64,000 nucleotides of DNA from an uncultured Oscillospiraceae bacterium (GTDB lineage: Bacteria; Bacillota; Clostridia; Oscillospirales; Oscillospiraceae): contig CAJUOA010000005.1 of the NCBI GenBank assembly GCA_910587785.1, positions 9,322 to 73,321 of the forward strand, given 5' to 3'. The number at the start of each line of letters is the position of its first letter. Position 1 is the first letter of the stretch. Below the pieces are notes generated by a model that saw only the letters and a program-made list of their open reading frames with translations, was not told where the DNA came from and searched no databases. A program made the translations under genes and the position numbers. Below are positions 25,101 through 32,613 of this stretch, piece by piece.

Positions 25101-25238
25101 GCGGCGGGGAGCCTCCTTGCGGGAGGCGCTGTCTCCGGCGCGGTGTTTTACCTGACGGCGGGCATTGCGGGGGCGGCTGTCAGCGCCATGCTCCTTGTGA
25201 GGAAAAATCCCATGGAACTGCTGCAAATGAGAGAATAG
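22122..25238 (+). CDS. large FtsX-like ABC permease, second of a tandem pair
   Basis: This 1038-residue protein is similar to its upstream neighbour along the whole length: both start with FLRSTLRQP, share EYLLI, a long outer domain, RRS plus three helices, then KLKTALTIALAAGF for the second half. It has the same eight-helix plan and the same Arg-rich linker, here residues 611-638 encoded by the 84-bp element at 23952-24035. GGAGGCG precedes the ATG, 9 bp after the first permease. The pair could form a heterodimer, as in other two-permease systems (inference). The substrate is unknown; cell-envelope peptides or lipoproteins are the usual range. Confidence 0.82.
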   Translation: MGTNVFLRSTLRQPGKVLCLVLVAALTVFAFVSRASEYLLIKQETDRLAEYYAAIGTLESATGDPWADTRAAAAYLEASPYVKTVNSYDCTIGIIQDDICNADLDNRTNTSAGMCFTGTLLDWDERTFYFRAEEVFSGYPEHVGPGRLMAVTWSGNRTNAEATDAAFAALEKGGRYLVRALYYPFRGGRVTYDEAGGVGKTFVSLIGLAEDRFFYPVPEDGEIEWTRAALSGWRDRVREDRDIQHGLNVIAVRDMSALPMLRDTAQGLYLAAGRWLTAEDHRRGTHLCVVNDEFAALRGLEVGDTLTLELRDLPSTFGYFDNCTSLPYNTMMERAKKAAVTYEIAGIYGHLADYSSTFVRNDVYVPASTVPEGFAMSRRDPVRDAGAGPSDYTDLFDWRRAYQSGGGFDSLPRPGTVSFVLTGPEAKAPFLAESREALAKLGFQVSLLENNWERFEAAAGPLRRSALLGALLFAAILAAALGIIVLAYYRMRRKELPIVRSLGVPAAVCARQVSAPLLGLGLAGILTGGTLGWRYTLQRGAEKLEGLQAFGGAADAVLGLETLAVLLGGVFALLAALTVGGAVLLFRRPVLVLLQGGTAGRKHYTAPTRYVGSNDPARRSTEYRPSNVRRRTGAAAPYARKRRSPGVAVTLRFAWRQVVRSKLKTALTIALAAGFTAGLAAMELSVQNGRERIDWLYEHTSVEAELNAGQVSIRGGTVEALLDTGTVAEAYLEGSAEAALIRYTPGMEAEEHVSILGGKKMPDQAAVGDDVLGVGLRAVGDEGIFLTPAGSGSRVTITYFDGWDGSLFAEDFGGDFPVILPRELYDEYGGTIALSWKGLHICEAAGIYDGTVDGGGSPVLVPLSAYQRLGGDRVSYSKVHLWLDPALNRDLEPFLRGAEAAEAVQSGLRTVIWDEELRVAVAPLEQSVELTAVLYPAALVLALLTAAGTAVLFTLLSAKDAAILRVQGTGKVQTAAVLLLQQLLPCLTGLTLAAAGSLLAGGAVSGAVFYLTAGIAGAAVSAMLLVRKNPMELLQMRE
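23952..24035 (+). repeat. in-frame palindromic element, better preserved copy
   Basis: The left end GTAGGGAGCAACGATCCGGC and the reverse complement of the right end (GTAGGGTGCGGCGGCCCCGG) are clearly related, with perfect GTAGGG/CCCTAC tips. It is 84 bp long, 28 codons, and encodes residues 611-638, rich in Arg and small residues. Confidence 0.7.
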
Positions 25239-25251
25239 GGGCTGTCCCGGC

Positions 25252-25280
25252 TTGAAAAAGGCCCCGGGATACGGTATACT
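25252..25280 (+). promoter_or_regulatory. promoter of the anion-permease gene
   Basis: TTGAAA (25252-25257), 17 bp, TATACT (25275-25280), 30 bp before the ATG at 25311. Confidence 0.75.
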
Positions 25281-25310
25281 ACAGGAAAAACCGTGGGAGG
25301 GGAAGCTCTG

Positions 25311-26444
25311 ATGAAAGAGAGACTCATTGCCTTTTTTAAGCGGGAAACGGTGCTGTGCGCCGCGTTTCTCCTGGCAGCCGGTTCCATGTTCCTTGTCCGC
25401 CCGGACGCGGGATACCTATCCTACATCGACGTTCGGACCCTCGCGATCCTCTTCTGCCTCATGGCGGTCATGGCGGGGCTGCAAAAGACCCGCGTGTTCC
25501 AGTGGACCGCCCAGGCGCTCCTGGGCCGGGTGAGGAGCGCCCGGCAGCTGGCGCTGATCCTGGTCCTGCTGTGCTTTTTCTCCAGTATGCTGATCACCAA
25601 CGACGTGGCGCTCATCACCTTCGTGCCGTTTACCTTTACGGTCCTGGGCCTCGCCGGGGAGGCGGTCAAGGAGCGGCTGATCATCCCCGTGGTGGTCCTG
25701 CAAACCATCGCCGCCAATCTGGGCAGTATGCTCACGCCCATCGGGAACCCGCAGAACCTCTACCTGTATGGGAAAGCGGGGCTCTCCCTGGGGGCTTTCG
25801 TCCGGCTGATGCTCCCGTATGCGGCGGCGTCGCTCCTGCTGACCGTCCTGTGGAGCCTGGTCCAGTCCAGGACCTGCCGGGCTCCGATTGCGGTGTCCTT
25901 TGCGGAGAAGGCGGACCTCTCCGGCAGGACGGGGCAGCTTGCGGCCTATCTGGTCCTGTTTGCCCTCGCCCTGCTCACGGTGGCGCGGGTGGTCCCCTAC
26001 GGCGTGACGCTTGCCGTCACAGCGGCCGCTCTGCTGGTGATCGACCGGAGTATCTTCGCCCGCGTGGACTACAGCCTGCTTCTGACGTTTGTGGGATTCT
26101 TCATCTTTACGGGGAACATGGGGAGACTCCCGGCGGTCTCAGAGCTTTTGCAGGCGGTGGTCTCCGGCAACGAGCTGATCGCGGGCGTGGCCGTGAGCCA
26201 GGTCATCAGCAATGTCCCGGCGGCGCTCCTGCTGTCCGGCTTCACGGACGACTTCGCGGCGCTGCTCACCGGCGTGAACCTCGGCGGTCTGGGCACCCTC
26301 ATCGCCTCCATGGCAAGCCTCATCTCCTATAAGCTCATCGCGCGGGAGGAGGGCGGAATCAAGGGCGCTTATTTCCGCTGTTTCACGGCGGCGAACATCT
26401 GCTTTTTAGCCGTTCTCCTGGTTTTTGCCCTGATCTGCGGTTAA
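25311..26444 (+). CDS. ion-transporter superfamily permease (SLC13/ArsB/NhaD-like)
   Basis: The 377-residue protein has about ten hydrophobic helices. The signatures are SSMLITNDVALITFVPFTF and, after it, NLGSMLTPIGNPQN, which corresponds to the conserved NxxTPIGNxxN loop of the ion-transporter (CitMHS/ArsB/SLC13) superfamily. The second half has FVGFFIFTGNMG and SQVISNVPAALLLSGF, the mirrored loop. It probably moves an anion such as a dicarboxylate or oxyanion; the substrate is not clear. ATG 25311 has GGGAGGGG upstream. The stop overlaps by 3 bp the stop of the convergent DDAH-like gene. Confidence 0.82.
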   Translation: MKERLIAFFKRETVLCAAFLLAAGSMFLVRPDAGYLSYIDVRTLAILFCLMAVMAGLQKTRVFQWTAQALLGRVRSARQLALILVLLCFFSSMLITNDVALITFVPFTFTVLGLAGEAVKERLIIPVVVLQTIAANLGSMLTPIGNPQNLYLYGKAGLSLGAFVRLMLPYAAASLLLTVLWSLVQSRTCRAPIAVSFAEKADLSGRTGQLAAYLVLFALALLTVARVVPYGVTLAVTAAALLVIDRSIFARVDYSLLLTFVGFFIFTGNMGRLPAVSELLQAVVSGNELIAGVAVSQVISNVPAALLLSGFTDDFAALLTGVNLGGLGTLIASMASLISYKLIAREEGGIKGAYFRCFTAANICFLAVLLVFALICG

Positions 26445-27211
26445 AAACGCAGGGAGAGGCAGCTCAGGCCCCCGTCGATCTTCCGGAACTCCGAGGTGTC
26501 CACCTCGATGACGGGGTATCCGGCCTTCTCGATGGCCGCCTTCGCTGCGGGATAGCCCGCCGGGACCAGGACCGTGCCGTTGACCCAGATGCAGTTGGCG
26601 GAATAGCTCTCGCCGGGGGAGATCTCGATCTTGTTGAACCGGGCGAACTCCTCCTTATCGCAGAACTCTCCGGCCACCAGCAGATTGTTGTCCTCCAGAT
26701 AGGCCAGGCCCGTCTTCAGGTGCAATACCTTCTCCAGGGGGACGACGCTGCCGGTATGGCCGTGCTTCTCCAGGGCCGCGAGGAACTGACGGCACCCCTC
26801 CTCGTTGGTCCGGGCGGAAAGGCCGATATAGAAGTGGTTGCCCACCATCATCACGTCGCCGCCCTCCATGGTGCCGGGGGCGGTGATGTACTCGATGCGG
26901 CTGTCCGGGTAGAAGCGCTTGACGGCGTCTACGATATAGGCGGACTCCTTCTGCCTGCTGGGCGCGCCGGGATTGGAGATGATGGCGCAGTTGGGCGTCA
27001 GCACCGCCGTGTCCTCCACAAAGCAGGAGTCCGGGAACTCCGGCAGGGCGTCCAGGACCGTGACCTCCACGCCGCAGCGCCTGAGGGCCTCGATATAGGC
27101 GTCGTGCTGGCGCAGGGCTTTTTCGTAGTCCGGCCTGCCCAGCTCGGGGGCGGAGGTGATCCCCTCGCATACTGCGGGACAGGGGCGTCTGACAAGAACA
27201 TGGTGAAACAT
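26441..27211 (-). CDS. dimethylarginine dimethylaminohydrolase-like amidinohydrolase
   Basis: The 256-residue protein matches the DDAH branch of the pentein fold: DALPEFPDSCFVEDTAV near residue 55-70, PGTMEGGDVMM near 110-120, catalytic His in HLKTG near 164, and the nucleophile Cys in the C-terminal GGLSCLSLRF. The family hydrolyses methylated arginines to citrulline, though bacterial members may use other guanidino compounds. AAAGGAG precedes the ATG at 27211. It is a single-gene unit. Confidence 0.87.
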   Translation of the reverse strand: MFHHVLVRRPCPAVCEGITSAPELGRPDYEKALRQHDAYIEALRRCGVEVTVLDALPEFPDSCFVEDTAVLTPNCAIISNPGAPSRQKESAYIVDAVKRFYPDSRIEYITAPGTMEGGDVMMVGNHFYIGLSARTNEEGCRQFLAALEKHGHTGSVVPLEKVLHLKTGLAYLEDNNLLVAGEFCDKEEFARFNKIEISPGESYSANCIWVNGTVLVPAGYPAAKAAIEKAGYPVIEVDTSEFRKIDGGLSCLSLRF

Positions 27212-27260
27212 CGGAACAACTCCTTTATTGATATCGTTTTGGGGTGGGACAGACTTCTAT

Positions 27261-27288
27261 ACTATACCATTTTTCGGGGAAATGTAAA
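27261..27288 (-). promoter_or_regulatory. promoter of the DDAH-like gene
   Basis: Minus strand: TTTACA (27283-27288), 16 bp ending TGG, TATAGT (27261-27266). Confidence 0.72.
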
Positions 27289-27332
27289 GGGGAGCGGTCT
27301 CAAAAATGGCGGCGCACACTCCAAAATCCTCC

Positions 27333-27361
27333 TTGCAATTTCCGGTCCATCCATGTAAGAT
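27333..27361 (+). promoter_or_regulatory. promoter of ispD-ispF
   Basis: TTGCAA (27333-27338), 17 bp, TAAGAT (27356-27361), 38 bp before the ispD ATG. Confidence 0.6.
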
Positions 27362-27399
27362 GGTGGAGAGAAGTCAAATGACGGCAAAGGAGAAGCGGG

Positions 27400-28140
27400 A
27401 TGAAGAACTTTTTTACGAAGCTGTTCCGCCGGCAGAGGGAGGCCCACCCCTATTGCAGCGCGGTGGTAGCGGCCGGAGGGAGCTCCCGGCGCATGGGCGG
27501 GGAGAACAAGCTGACGGCCTTTCTGGACGGCGTGCCCGTCCTGGCCCGGACGCTCCTGGCGCTGGACGGGGCGTCCCTGGTGGACGAGATCGTGGTGGCG
27601 GTGCGGGAGGAGGACCTGGTGGCCACGGCGGACCTGTGCAAGATCTACGCCGTGACGAAGCCGGTAAAGATCGTCCGGGGCGGGGCGACGCGGCTGGAGT
27701 CGGTCCGTGCGGCGCTCCTGGAGTGCCGGGAGAGCGCGGCGTTCCTGGCTGTCCACGACGGGGCCCGGCCCCTGGCGGAGCCCGAGCTCATTGACCGCGT
27801 CGTGGCCCTGGCCCACCGCACCAACGCCGCCGCCCCGGCGGTGCCGGTGAAGGACACGGTGAAGCTGGTCCGGGAGGACGGCGTGGTGGAGCGCACCCTG
27901 GAGCGCGCCGCCCTCCGGGCGGTGCAGACGCCCCAGGTCTTCGACGCCCAGCTCCTGCGGGCGGCATTGCAGGCGGCTGCGGCGTCCGGGGAGGAGGCCA
28001 CCGACGACTGCTCCGCCGTGGAGCGCCTGGGCAAGGAGGTCTTTCTGACGGAGGGCTCCTATGAGAACATCAAGATCACCACGCCGGAGGACCTGATCCT
28101 GGCGGAGGCGATCTTACAGAGAAGGGAGGGGGCGCTGTGA
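27400..28140 (+). CDS. ispD: 2-C-methyl-D-erythritol 4-phosphate cytidylyltransferase
   Basis: The 246-residue enzyme carries the nucleotidyltransferase loop AAGGSSRRMGGENK near residue 24, then VHDGARPL and AVQTPQVFD, and TDDCSAVE, all typical of IspD. It couples CTP to methylerythritol phosphate in the non-mevalonate isoprenoid pathway. The first 18 residues are a basic extension not needed for the fold. AAAGGAG lies before the ATG. Its stop overlaps the start of ispF, so the two are translationally coupled. Confidence 0.95.
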   Translation: MKNFFTKLFRRQREAHPYCSAVVAAGGSSRRMGGENKLTAFLDGVPVLARTLLALDGASLVDEIVVAVREEDLVATADLCKIYAVTKPVKIVRGGATRLESVRAALLECRESAAFLAVHDGARPLAEPELIDRVVALAHRTNAAAPAVPVKDTVKLVREDGVVERTLERAALRAVQTPQVFDAQLLRAALQAAAASGEEATDDCSAVERLGKEVFLTEGSYENIKITTPEDLILAEAILQRREGAL

Positions 28141-28619
28141 TGATCCCGCGGATCGGACAGGGCTACGACGTCCACCGCCTCACGGAGGGCCGCGCCCTGG
28201 TGCTGGGAGGCGTGACGGTGCCTTATGAGAGGGGCCTTCTGGGCCACTCGGACGCGGACGTGGTGCTCCACGCCCTCATGGACGCCCTGCTGGGGGCGGC
28301 GGCGCTGGGGGACATCGGGCGTCTCTTCCCGGACAGCGACGGGCGCTACCGCGGGGCGGACAGCCGCGCCCTTCTCCGGGAGGTGGCCCGGAGGCTTGGG
28401 GAGGAGGGGTTCACCGTAGGCAACGTGGACGTGACCCTGGTGGCCCAGCGGCCCAAGGTAGCGCCCTACGTGCCGGAGATGCGGCGCAACATCGCCTCGG
28501 ACCTGGGGGTGGACCTGGACGCCGTGAGCGTGAAGGCCACCACCGAGGAGGGCCTGGGGTTCACCGGCGCGGGGGAGGGCATGGCGGCGCAGGCTGCGGC
28601 GCTTATTTGGAAGGAATGA
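28140..28619 (+). CDS. ispF: 2-C-methyl-D-erythritol 2,4-cyclodiphosphate synthase
   Basis: The 159-residue protein shows RIGQGYDVHRL for the metal site (Asp and His), LLGHSDADVVLHALMDALLGA, DIGRLFPDSD, and the C-terminal KATTEEGLGFTGAGEGMAA. These are the IspF hallmarks. It forms the cyclodiphosphate in the step after IspE. ATG 28140 overlaps the last base of the ispD stop; a GTG at 28137 is an alternative start. Confidence 0.95.
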   Translation: MIPRIGQGYDVHRLTEGRALVLGGVTVPYERGLLGHSDADVVLHALMDALLGAAALGDIGRLFPDSDGRYRGADSRALLREVARRLGEEGFTVGNVDVTLVAQRPKVAPYVPEMRRNIASDLGVDLDAVSVKATTEEGLGFTGAGEGMAAQAAALIWKE

Positions 28620-28711
28620 TGGACCGCCCTGCGAGGGCTGCCGGAGGTCCTCAAGGGACGGCAGTCACCATTTTCCCGGACCGCCATAGAATGGACCAGG
28701 GAGGCGGTCAC

Positions 28712-28963
28712 ATGCCGTATTATCTTCTGCTGTGCCGGTCCATCACCTACGCCCAGCGTATGAGCCGCGCCCTGGAGCGCTCCGGGATCACGTCCCGGTT
28801 TTTCCGGCCCCCCATGGGGCTCTCGGACCGGGGGTGCAGCTACGCGGTGCGGGTAGGGGAGCGGGACCTCCCGGCGGCCCTGGAGCGGCTGCGGGCGGAG
28901 GGACTGATGCCCATGCGGGTGTTCTACACCGATGGCGGCGGCGCATTCAGCGAAGTTCGATAA
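28712..28963 (+). CDS. DUF3343 family small protein (putative S/Se carrier-like)
   Basis: The 83-residue protein fits DUF3343: YYLLLCRSITYAQRMSRALERSG then a basic stretch and LSDRGCSYAVRV with a single conserved Cys after a G-x-S/R-x-G context. DUF3343 proteins have been suggested as sulfur or selenium carriers and are often next to class V aminotransferases, as here. CAGGGAGGCGG precedes the ATG. The aminotransferase gene follows after 162 bp that contain a dispersed repeat. Function is inferred from context. Confidence 0.7.
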   Translation: MPYYLLLCRSITYAQRMSRALERSGITSRFFRPPMGLSDRGCSYAVRVGERDLPAALERLRAEGLMPMRVFYTDGGGAFSEVR

Positions 28964-29020
28964 AAGAGAGGGGGGGACCGGGGAAAACGGCCCCCCTTTT
29001 TTGCCGCACCCGGACAGCGC

Positions 29021-29100
29021 GCGAAGGCGAAACGGAGTTTCGCCGCAAAAAGTTTTTCTTTTTTGCTTCTTTTTTCTTTGTACACAAAGAAAAAAGAAGG
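29021..29100 (+). repeat. dispersed GC-hairpin plus A/T palindrome element, copy A
   Basis: A GC-rich hairpin (29026-29033 with 29037-29044), then CAAAAAGTTTTTC, then a 16-bp perfect A/T-rich palindrome (29066-29081 with 29084-29099, loop AC). Related copies lie at 37436-37509, 41455-41536 (inverted) and 61438-61514. Confidence 0.85.
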
Positions 29101-29125
29101 TAAACCTGGAAAAGGAGGTCAGCAC

Positions 29126-30229
29126 ATGATCTATTTCGACAGCGCGGCCACCACTCTGCAAAAGCCCGCGGCGGTCCCGGCGGCGGTGGCGAGGGCGGTG
29201 GCGTCCATGACGACGCCGGGGCGCGGGGACCACCCGGCGGCGCGGGCGGCGGCGGAGCTGATGCTGTCGCTTCGGACAGAGGCGGCGGAGTTTTTCGGCG
29301 TGCCGGAGCCGGACAGCGTCATCCTCACCGCCAACGCCACCCACGGCCTGAACATCGCCATCAAGAGCCTGGTGCGGCCGGGGGACACGGTGGTCATCTC
29401 CGGCTACGAGCACAACGCGGTCACGCGGCCCATCCACGCCGTCGGGGACGTGCAGGTGCGGGTGGTGAACGCCCGGCTCTTCGACCCGGCCCAGATGGCG
29501 GAGGGCTTCGAGAAGGCGGTGGACGAGAAGGTGCGGGCGGTGGTCTGCACCCACGTCTCCAACGTCTTCGGGTATGCCCTGCCCATGGACGCCGTCGCCG
29601 CCGTGTGCCGCAGGAGGGGGGTGCCCCTCATCGTGGACGCCTCCCAGTCGGCGGGCATATTGCCGGTGGACCTGGGGCGGTGGGGCGCGGCCTACATCGC
29701 CATGCCGGGGCACAAGGGCCTCTACGGCCCCCAGGGGACGGGGCTCCTGCTCTGCGGCCCGGGACAGCGGCCGGAGGCGCTCCTGGAGGGCGGCACCGGG
29801 AGCCTCTCCCGGCAGCAGGATATGCCGGATTTCCTGCCGGACCGGCTGGAGGCAGGCACCCAGAACGTCCACGGCGCGGCGGGGCTCTTAGCGGGCCTGC
29901 GGTTCGTGAGAAGCCTGGGGCTGGAGCGCATCGCGGCGCAGGAGGCGGCGGTGATGGGCCGTCTGGCAGAGGGCCTGGAGCGGAAGGGGGGCTATCAGGT
30001 CTTCGCAGCGCCCGGAGGGAGCCCGGTCCTCTCGGCAGTGCCCCGGGACACGCCGCCGGAGGCCCTGGCGGACCGTCTCGCGGAGCGGGGCGTGGCCGTG
30101 CGTGCGGGGCTCCACTGCGCGCCCCTGGCCCATCTCACCGCCGGGACCAGCGAGACGGGGACGGTGCGCTTTTCCGCGTCGGCGTTCAACACCGTGGAGG
30201 AGGCGGAGGAGGTGCTGGGCCTGCTGTAG
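29126..30229 (+). CDS. class V aminotransferase, cysteine desulfurase/selenocysteine lyase-like
   Basis: The 367-residue PLP enzyme starts with MIYFDSAATTLQKP, has TANATHGLNIAIKSL, the Asp of the cofactor loop in VDASQSAGILPVDL, and the PLP lysine in MPGHKGLYGPQGTG. The Cys loop in AGLHCAPLAH near residue 330 is the probable sulfur acceptor. It is closer to the SufS/CsdB side than to IscS. A longer frame runs upstream through the repeat, but AAAGGAGG lies before ATG 29126. Partner SufU/IscU is not adjacent; the DUF3343 gene is. Sulfur versus selenium as cargo cannot be decided. Confidence 0.83.
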   Translation: MIYFDSAATTLQKPAAVPAAVARAVASMTTPGRGDHPAARAAAELMLSLRTEAAEFFGVPEPDSVILTANATHGLNIAIKSLVRPGDTVVISGYEHNAVTRPIHAVGDVQVRVVNARLFDPAQMAEGFEKAVDEKVRAVVCTHVSNVFGYALPMDAVAAVCRRRGVPLIVDASQSAGILPVDLGRWGAAYIAMPGHKGLYGPQGTGLLLCGPGQRPEALLEGGTGSLSRQQDMPDFLPDRLEAGTQNVHGAAGLLAGLRFVRSLGLERIAAQEAAVMGRLAEGLERKGGYQVFAAPGGSPVLSAVPRDTPPEALADRLAERGVAVRAGLHCAPLAHLTAGTSETGTVRFSASAFNTVEEAEEVLGLL

Positions 30230-30234
30230 GGCCC

Positions 30235-30255
30235 CGGGGGCCTTTCCGGCCCCCG
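30235..30255 (+). terminator. hairpin after the desulfurase-like gene
   Basis: An 8-bp perfect GC stem (30235-30242 with 30248-30255, loop TTTCC) begins just after the stop; the T-rich stretch comes 13 bp later, so it is a weak candidate. Confidence 0.45.
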
Positions 30256-30400
30256 CCCTCCTATAAATTTTTTGTGAATATCCCACCAAAATCGTCCGGT
30301 ATTTCCGGGAGAAATGGGACAAACAGGGGAAAAGCGGCCTGAAAAGGTAGGGGACAGGGCGGGAGCGGGAAATTTCGCAAAAAATCCTGCGGAGATTTTA

Positions 30401-30429
30401 TTGCATTTTTCCCCCGCTTCGATTAAAAT
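30401..30429 (+). promoter_or_regulatory. promoter of the cdaA operon
   Basis: TTGCAT (30401-30406), 17 bp, TAAAAT (30424-30429), 40 bp before the cdaA ATG. Confidence 0.68.
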
Positions 30430-30468
30430 AGAAGTACTTATGGGATTCTTTATCAATGGAGGGACGCC

Positions 30469-31374
30469 ATGGAAGTCTTTACAAACGCGGCGCAGGAGGT
30501 CTGGGCGCGGCTGAGCAGCTTCGCGCTCTCGCTCCAGTTCTGGGATATCCTGGACATCCTGGTCATCGCCTACCTGATCTACCGTCTGCTGCTGCTGGTG
30601 CGCAAGACCAACACCTCCCGCCTGCTCAAGGGGGTGCTGATGATCCTGCTGGCCATGTGGCTCTCCGACGGGCGGCTCAACGCGCTGCACTATCTCCTGG
30701 GGAACATCGTCAGCCTCGGCCTCGTGGCCCTGGTGGTCCTCTTCCAGCCGGAGATCCGCCGGGTGCTGGAGCAGGTGGGCAGCAGCAAGATCCCCCTGCT
30801 CAACCTCTTCTCCAAGCCCCAGGTGGACCGGCAGGTGGTGGAGGGGGCCATCCACCAGACGGTGGAGGCCTGCGCGGACATGAGCAAGTCCCGCACCGGG
30901 GCCCTCATCGTCTTCGAGCGCCACAACCAGACCGACGAGATCCTCCGCAGCGGCACCAAGCTGGACGCGGAGGTCTCCAGCGAGCTTTTGAAGAACATCT
31001 TCTTCGTCAAGGCCCCCATGCACGACGGGGCGGTCCTGGTCCGGGACGGGCGCATCCTGGGGGCGGGCTGTATGCTCCCCCTGAGCCGGAACGTCAACCT
31101 CAGCCGGGACCTGGGGATGCGCCACCGGGCCGGCATCGGCATGAGCGAGAACTCTGACGCGGTGGTGGTCCTGGTCAGCGAGGAGACCGGGTCCATCTCC
31201 GTGGCCGTGGGGGGGATGCTCAAGCGCCACCTCATGACCGAGACCCTGGAACAGCTGCTGCGCAACGAGCTGCTCCCCGCCCAGGAGGAGGAGGGGGAGA
31301 AGGACAAAAAGCGCGTGAAGGTCAAGCTCCCCAAGTCCGGGAAGAAGAAGGACGGTGAAAAAGGGAATGAATGA
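30469..31374 (+). CDS. cdaA: diadenylate cyclase, c-di-AMP synthase CdaA type
   Basis: The 301-residue protein has three N-terminal membrane helices (about 20-100) and then the DAC domain with both catalytic motifs, DGA in MHDGAVLVRDGRILGAG and RHR in GMRHRAGIGMSE. It makes c-di-AMP from two ATP at the membrane. The Lys-rich tail (KLPKSGKKKDGEKG) is longer than in many homologues. GGAGGG precedes the ATG. The next gene is its known partner cdaR, with overlapping ends. Confidence 0.96.
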   Translation: MEVFTNAAQEVWARLSSFALSLQFWDILDILVIAYLIYRLLLLVRKTNTSRLLKGVLMILLAMWLSDGRLNALHYLLGNIVSLGLVALVVLFQPEIRRVLEQVGSSKIPLLNLFSKPQVDRQVVEGAIHQTVEACADMSKSRTGALIVFERHNQTDEILRSGTKLDAEVSSELLKNIFFVKAPMHDGAVLVRDGRILGAGCMLPLSRNVNLSRDLGMRHRAGIGMSENSDAVVVLVSEETGSISVAVGGMLKRHLMTETLEQLLRNELLPAQEEEGEKDKKRVKVKLPKSGKKKDGEKGNE

Positions 31375-32602
31375 GAAACTGCACAAGATTTTGTACATCG
31401 CGCTCTCCCTGCTTTTGGCCGTGGCCTTTTGGCTCTTCGTGGACAACGAGCAGGAGAACACCATCGAACGGCCCTTCAACGGCATCCCCGTGGAGTTCAT
31501 CGGCGCGGAGGACGCCCTGCCCAGCCGGAACCTGATGCTCTCCGGCGGCATGGACGCCACATTGGACGTGGTGGTCCGGGGCCCCCGGGCCATCGTCAGC
31601 GGCATGAAGCGGGAGGACCTGCGGGCCCAGGTGAACGTCAGCAATATCAACTCCGTGGGCACCTACCCCCTCAGCTATACCATCCTCACGCCGGACAATA
31701 TCCGCCCCGGGGAGATCACCACGGAGTGCTCCCGCTCGGCGGTGACGGTCCAGGTCTCCACCCTCTACTCCCGCACCCTGCCGGTGAGCGTCAACGTCAC
31801 CGGCGACGTGGTGGACGGGTGCATCTACATGGGGGAGCGGATGCTGGCAGAGCCCTCCACCCTGACCATCAGCGGCCGGGCGGAGGACGTCGACCAGGTG
31901 GAGACGGTGCGGGTGACGGTGGACCTCACGGGTGCCAACTCCACCATCCAGCGGGAGTTCGACTACCAGCTCCTGGACGCGGAGGGCAATGAGGTGGAGA
32001 CCAGTGGCCTGCGCCTCTCGGAGCGCCGGGTGCAGGTGACCGCGCCGGTGTTCATCACCAAGGAGCTGCCCCTCACCGTGAAGATCAAAGAGGCCCCCGG
32101 GTCCCTGGAGAAGGACGCCCGGTGCGAGCTGGCCGACCAGACCATCACCGTGGCCGGTGAGGCGGCCAACCTGGAGAACGTCGACGAGATTCTCCTGGGG
32201 GAGGTGGACCTGAGCGCCCTCCTCTCCAGCACGGACATCCCCCTGGACATCAACATGCCCGCCGGGTGCGTCAATCTCAGCAACCTCGCCTCCACCACCC
32301 TCTCCGTCCGCTTCAGCCGGAATCTGGAGACGCGGAGCTTCACCGTGACCAACATCGTGCCCATGGGGCTCAGCGAGACCCAGAGGTTCAGCCGCCTGAC
32401 CAACTCCCTGGACGTGCTGGTCCGGGGCCCGGCGGAGGAGCTGGAGAACGTGACGGCGGAGGACATCCGCATCGTGGTGGACCTGACGGAGTTCGCCTCC
32501 AACGGCACCTACTCCGTGAAGGCCCAGGTCTTCGTGGACAACCACGACCAGGTGGGGGCCATCGGCGGCGACTACACCGTGGCCTGCAAGATCACTTCCT
32601 AG
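31367..32602 (+). CDS. cdaR: CdaR, YbbR-domain regulator of CdaA
   Basis: The 411-residue protein has one N-terminal membrane helix (IALSLLLAVAFWLFV) and then about four repeated YbbR domains outside the membrane, seen as recurring VxVxGxxxxVxxVxxVxxxVDL patterns. In Firmicutes CdaR binds and tunes CdaA. ATG 31367 (MNEKLHKILY) fits homologues; GTG 31355 is also possible, and neither has an ideal ribosome-binding site, so coupling to the overlapping cdaA stop is likely. glmM, often third in this operon, is absent. Confidence 0.9.
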   Translation: MNEKLHKILYIALSLLLAVAFWLFVDNEQENTIERPFNGIPVEFIGAEDALPSRNLMLSGGMDATLDVVVRGPRAIVSGMKREDLRAQVNVSNINSVGTYPLSYTILTPDNIRPGEITTECSRSAVTVQVSTLYSRTLPVSVNVTGDVVDGCIYMGERMLAEPSTLTISGRAEDVDQVETVRVTVDLTGANSTIQREFDYQLLDAEGNEVETSGLRLSERRVQVTAPVFITKELPLTVKIKEAPGSLEKDARCELADQTITVAGEAANLENVDEILLGEVDLSALLSSTDIPLDINMPAGCVNLSNLASTTLSVRFSRNLETRSFTVTNIVPMGLSETQRFSRLTNSLDVLVRGPAEELENVTAEDIRIVVDLTEFASNGTYSVKAQVFVDNHDQVGAIGGDYTVACKITS

Positions 32603-32613
32603 GAGGCAGTGCG

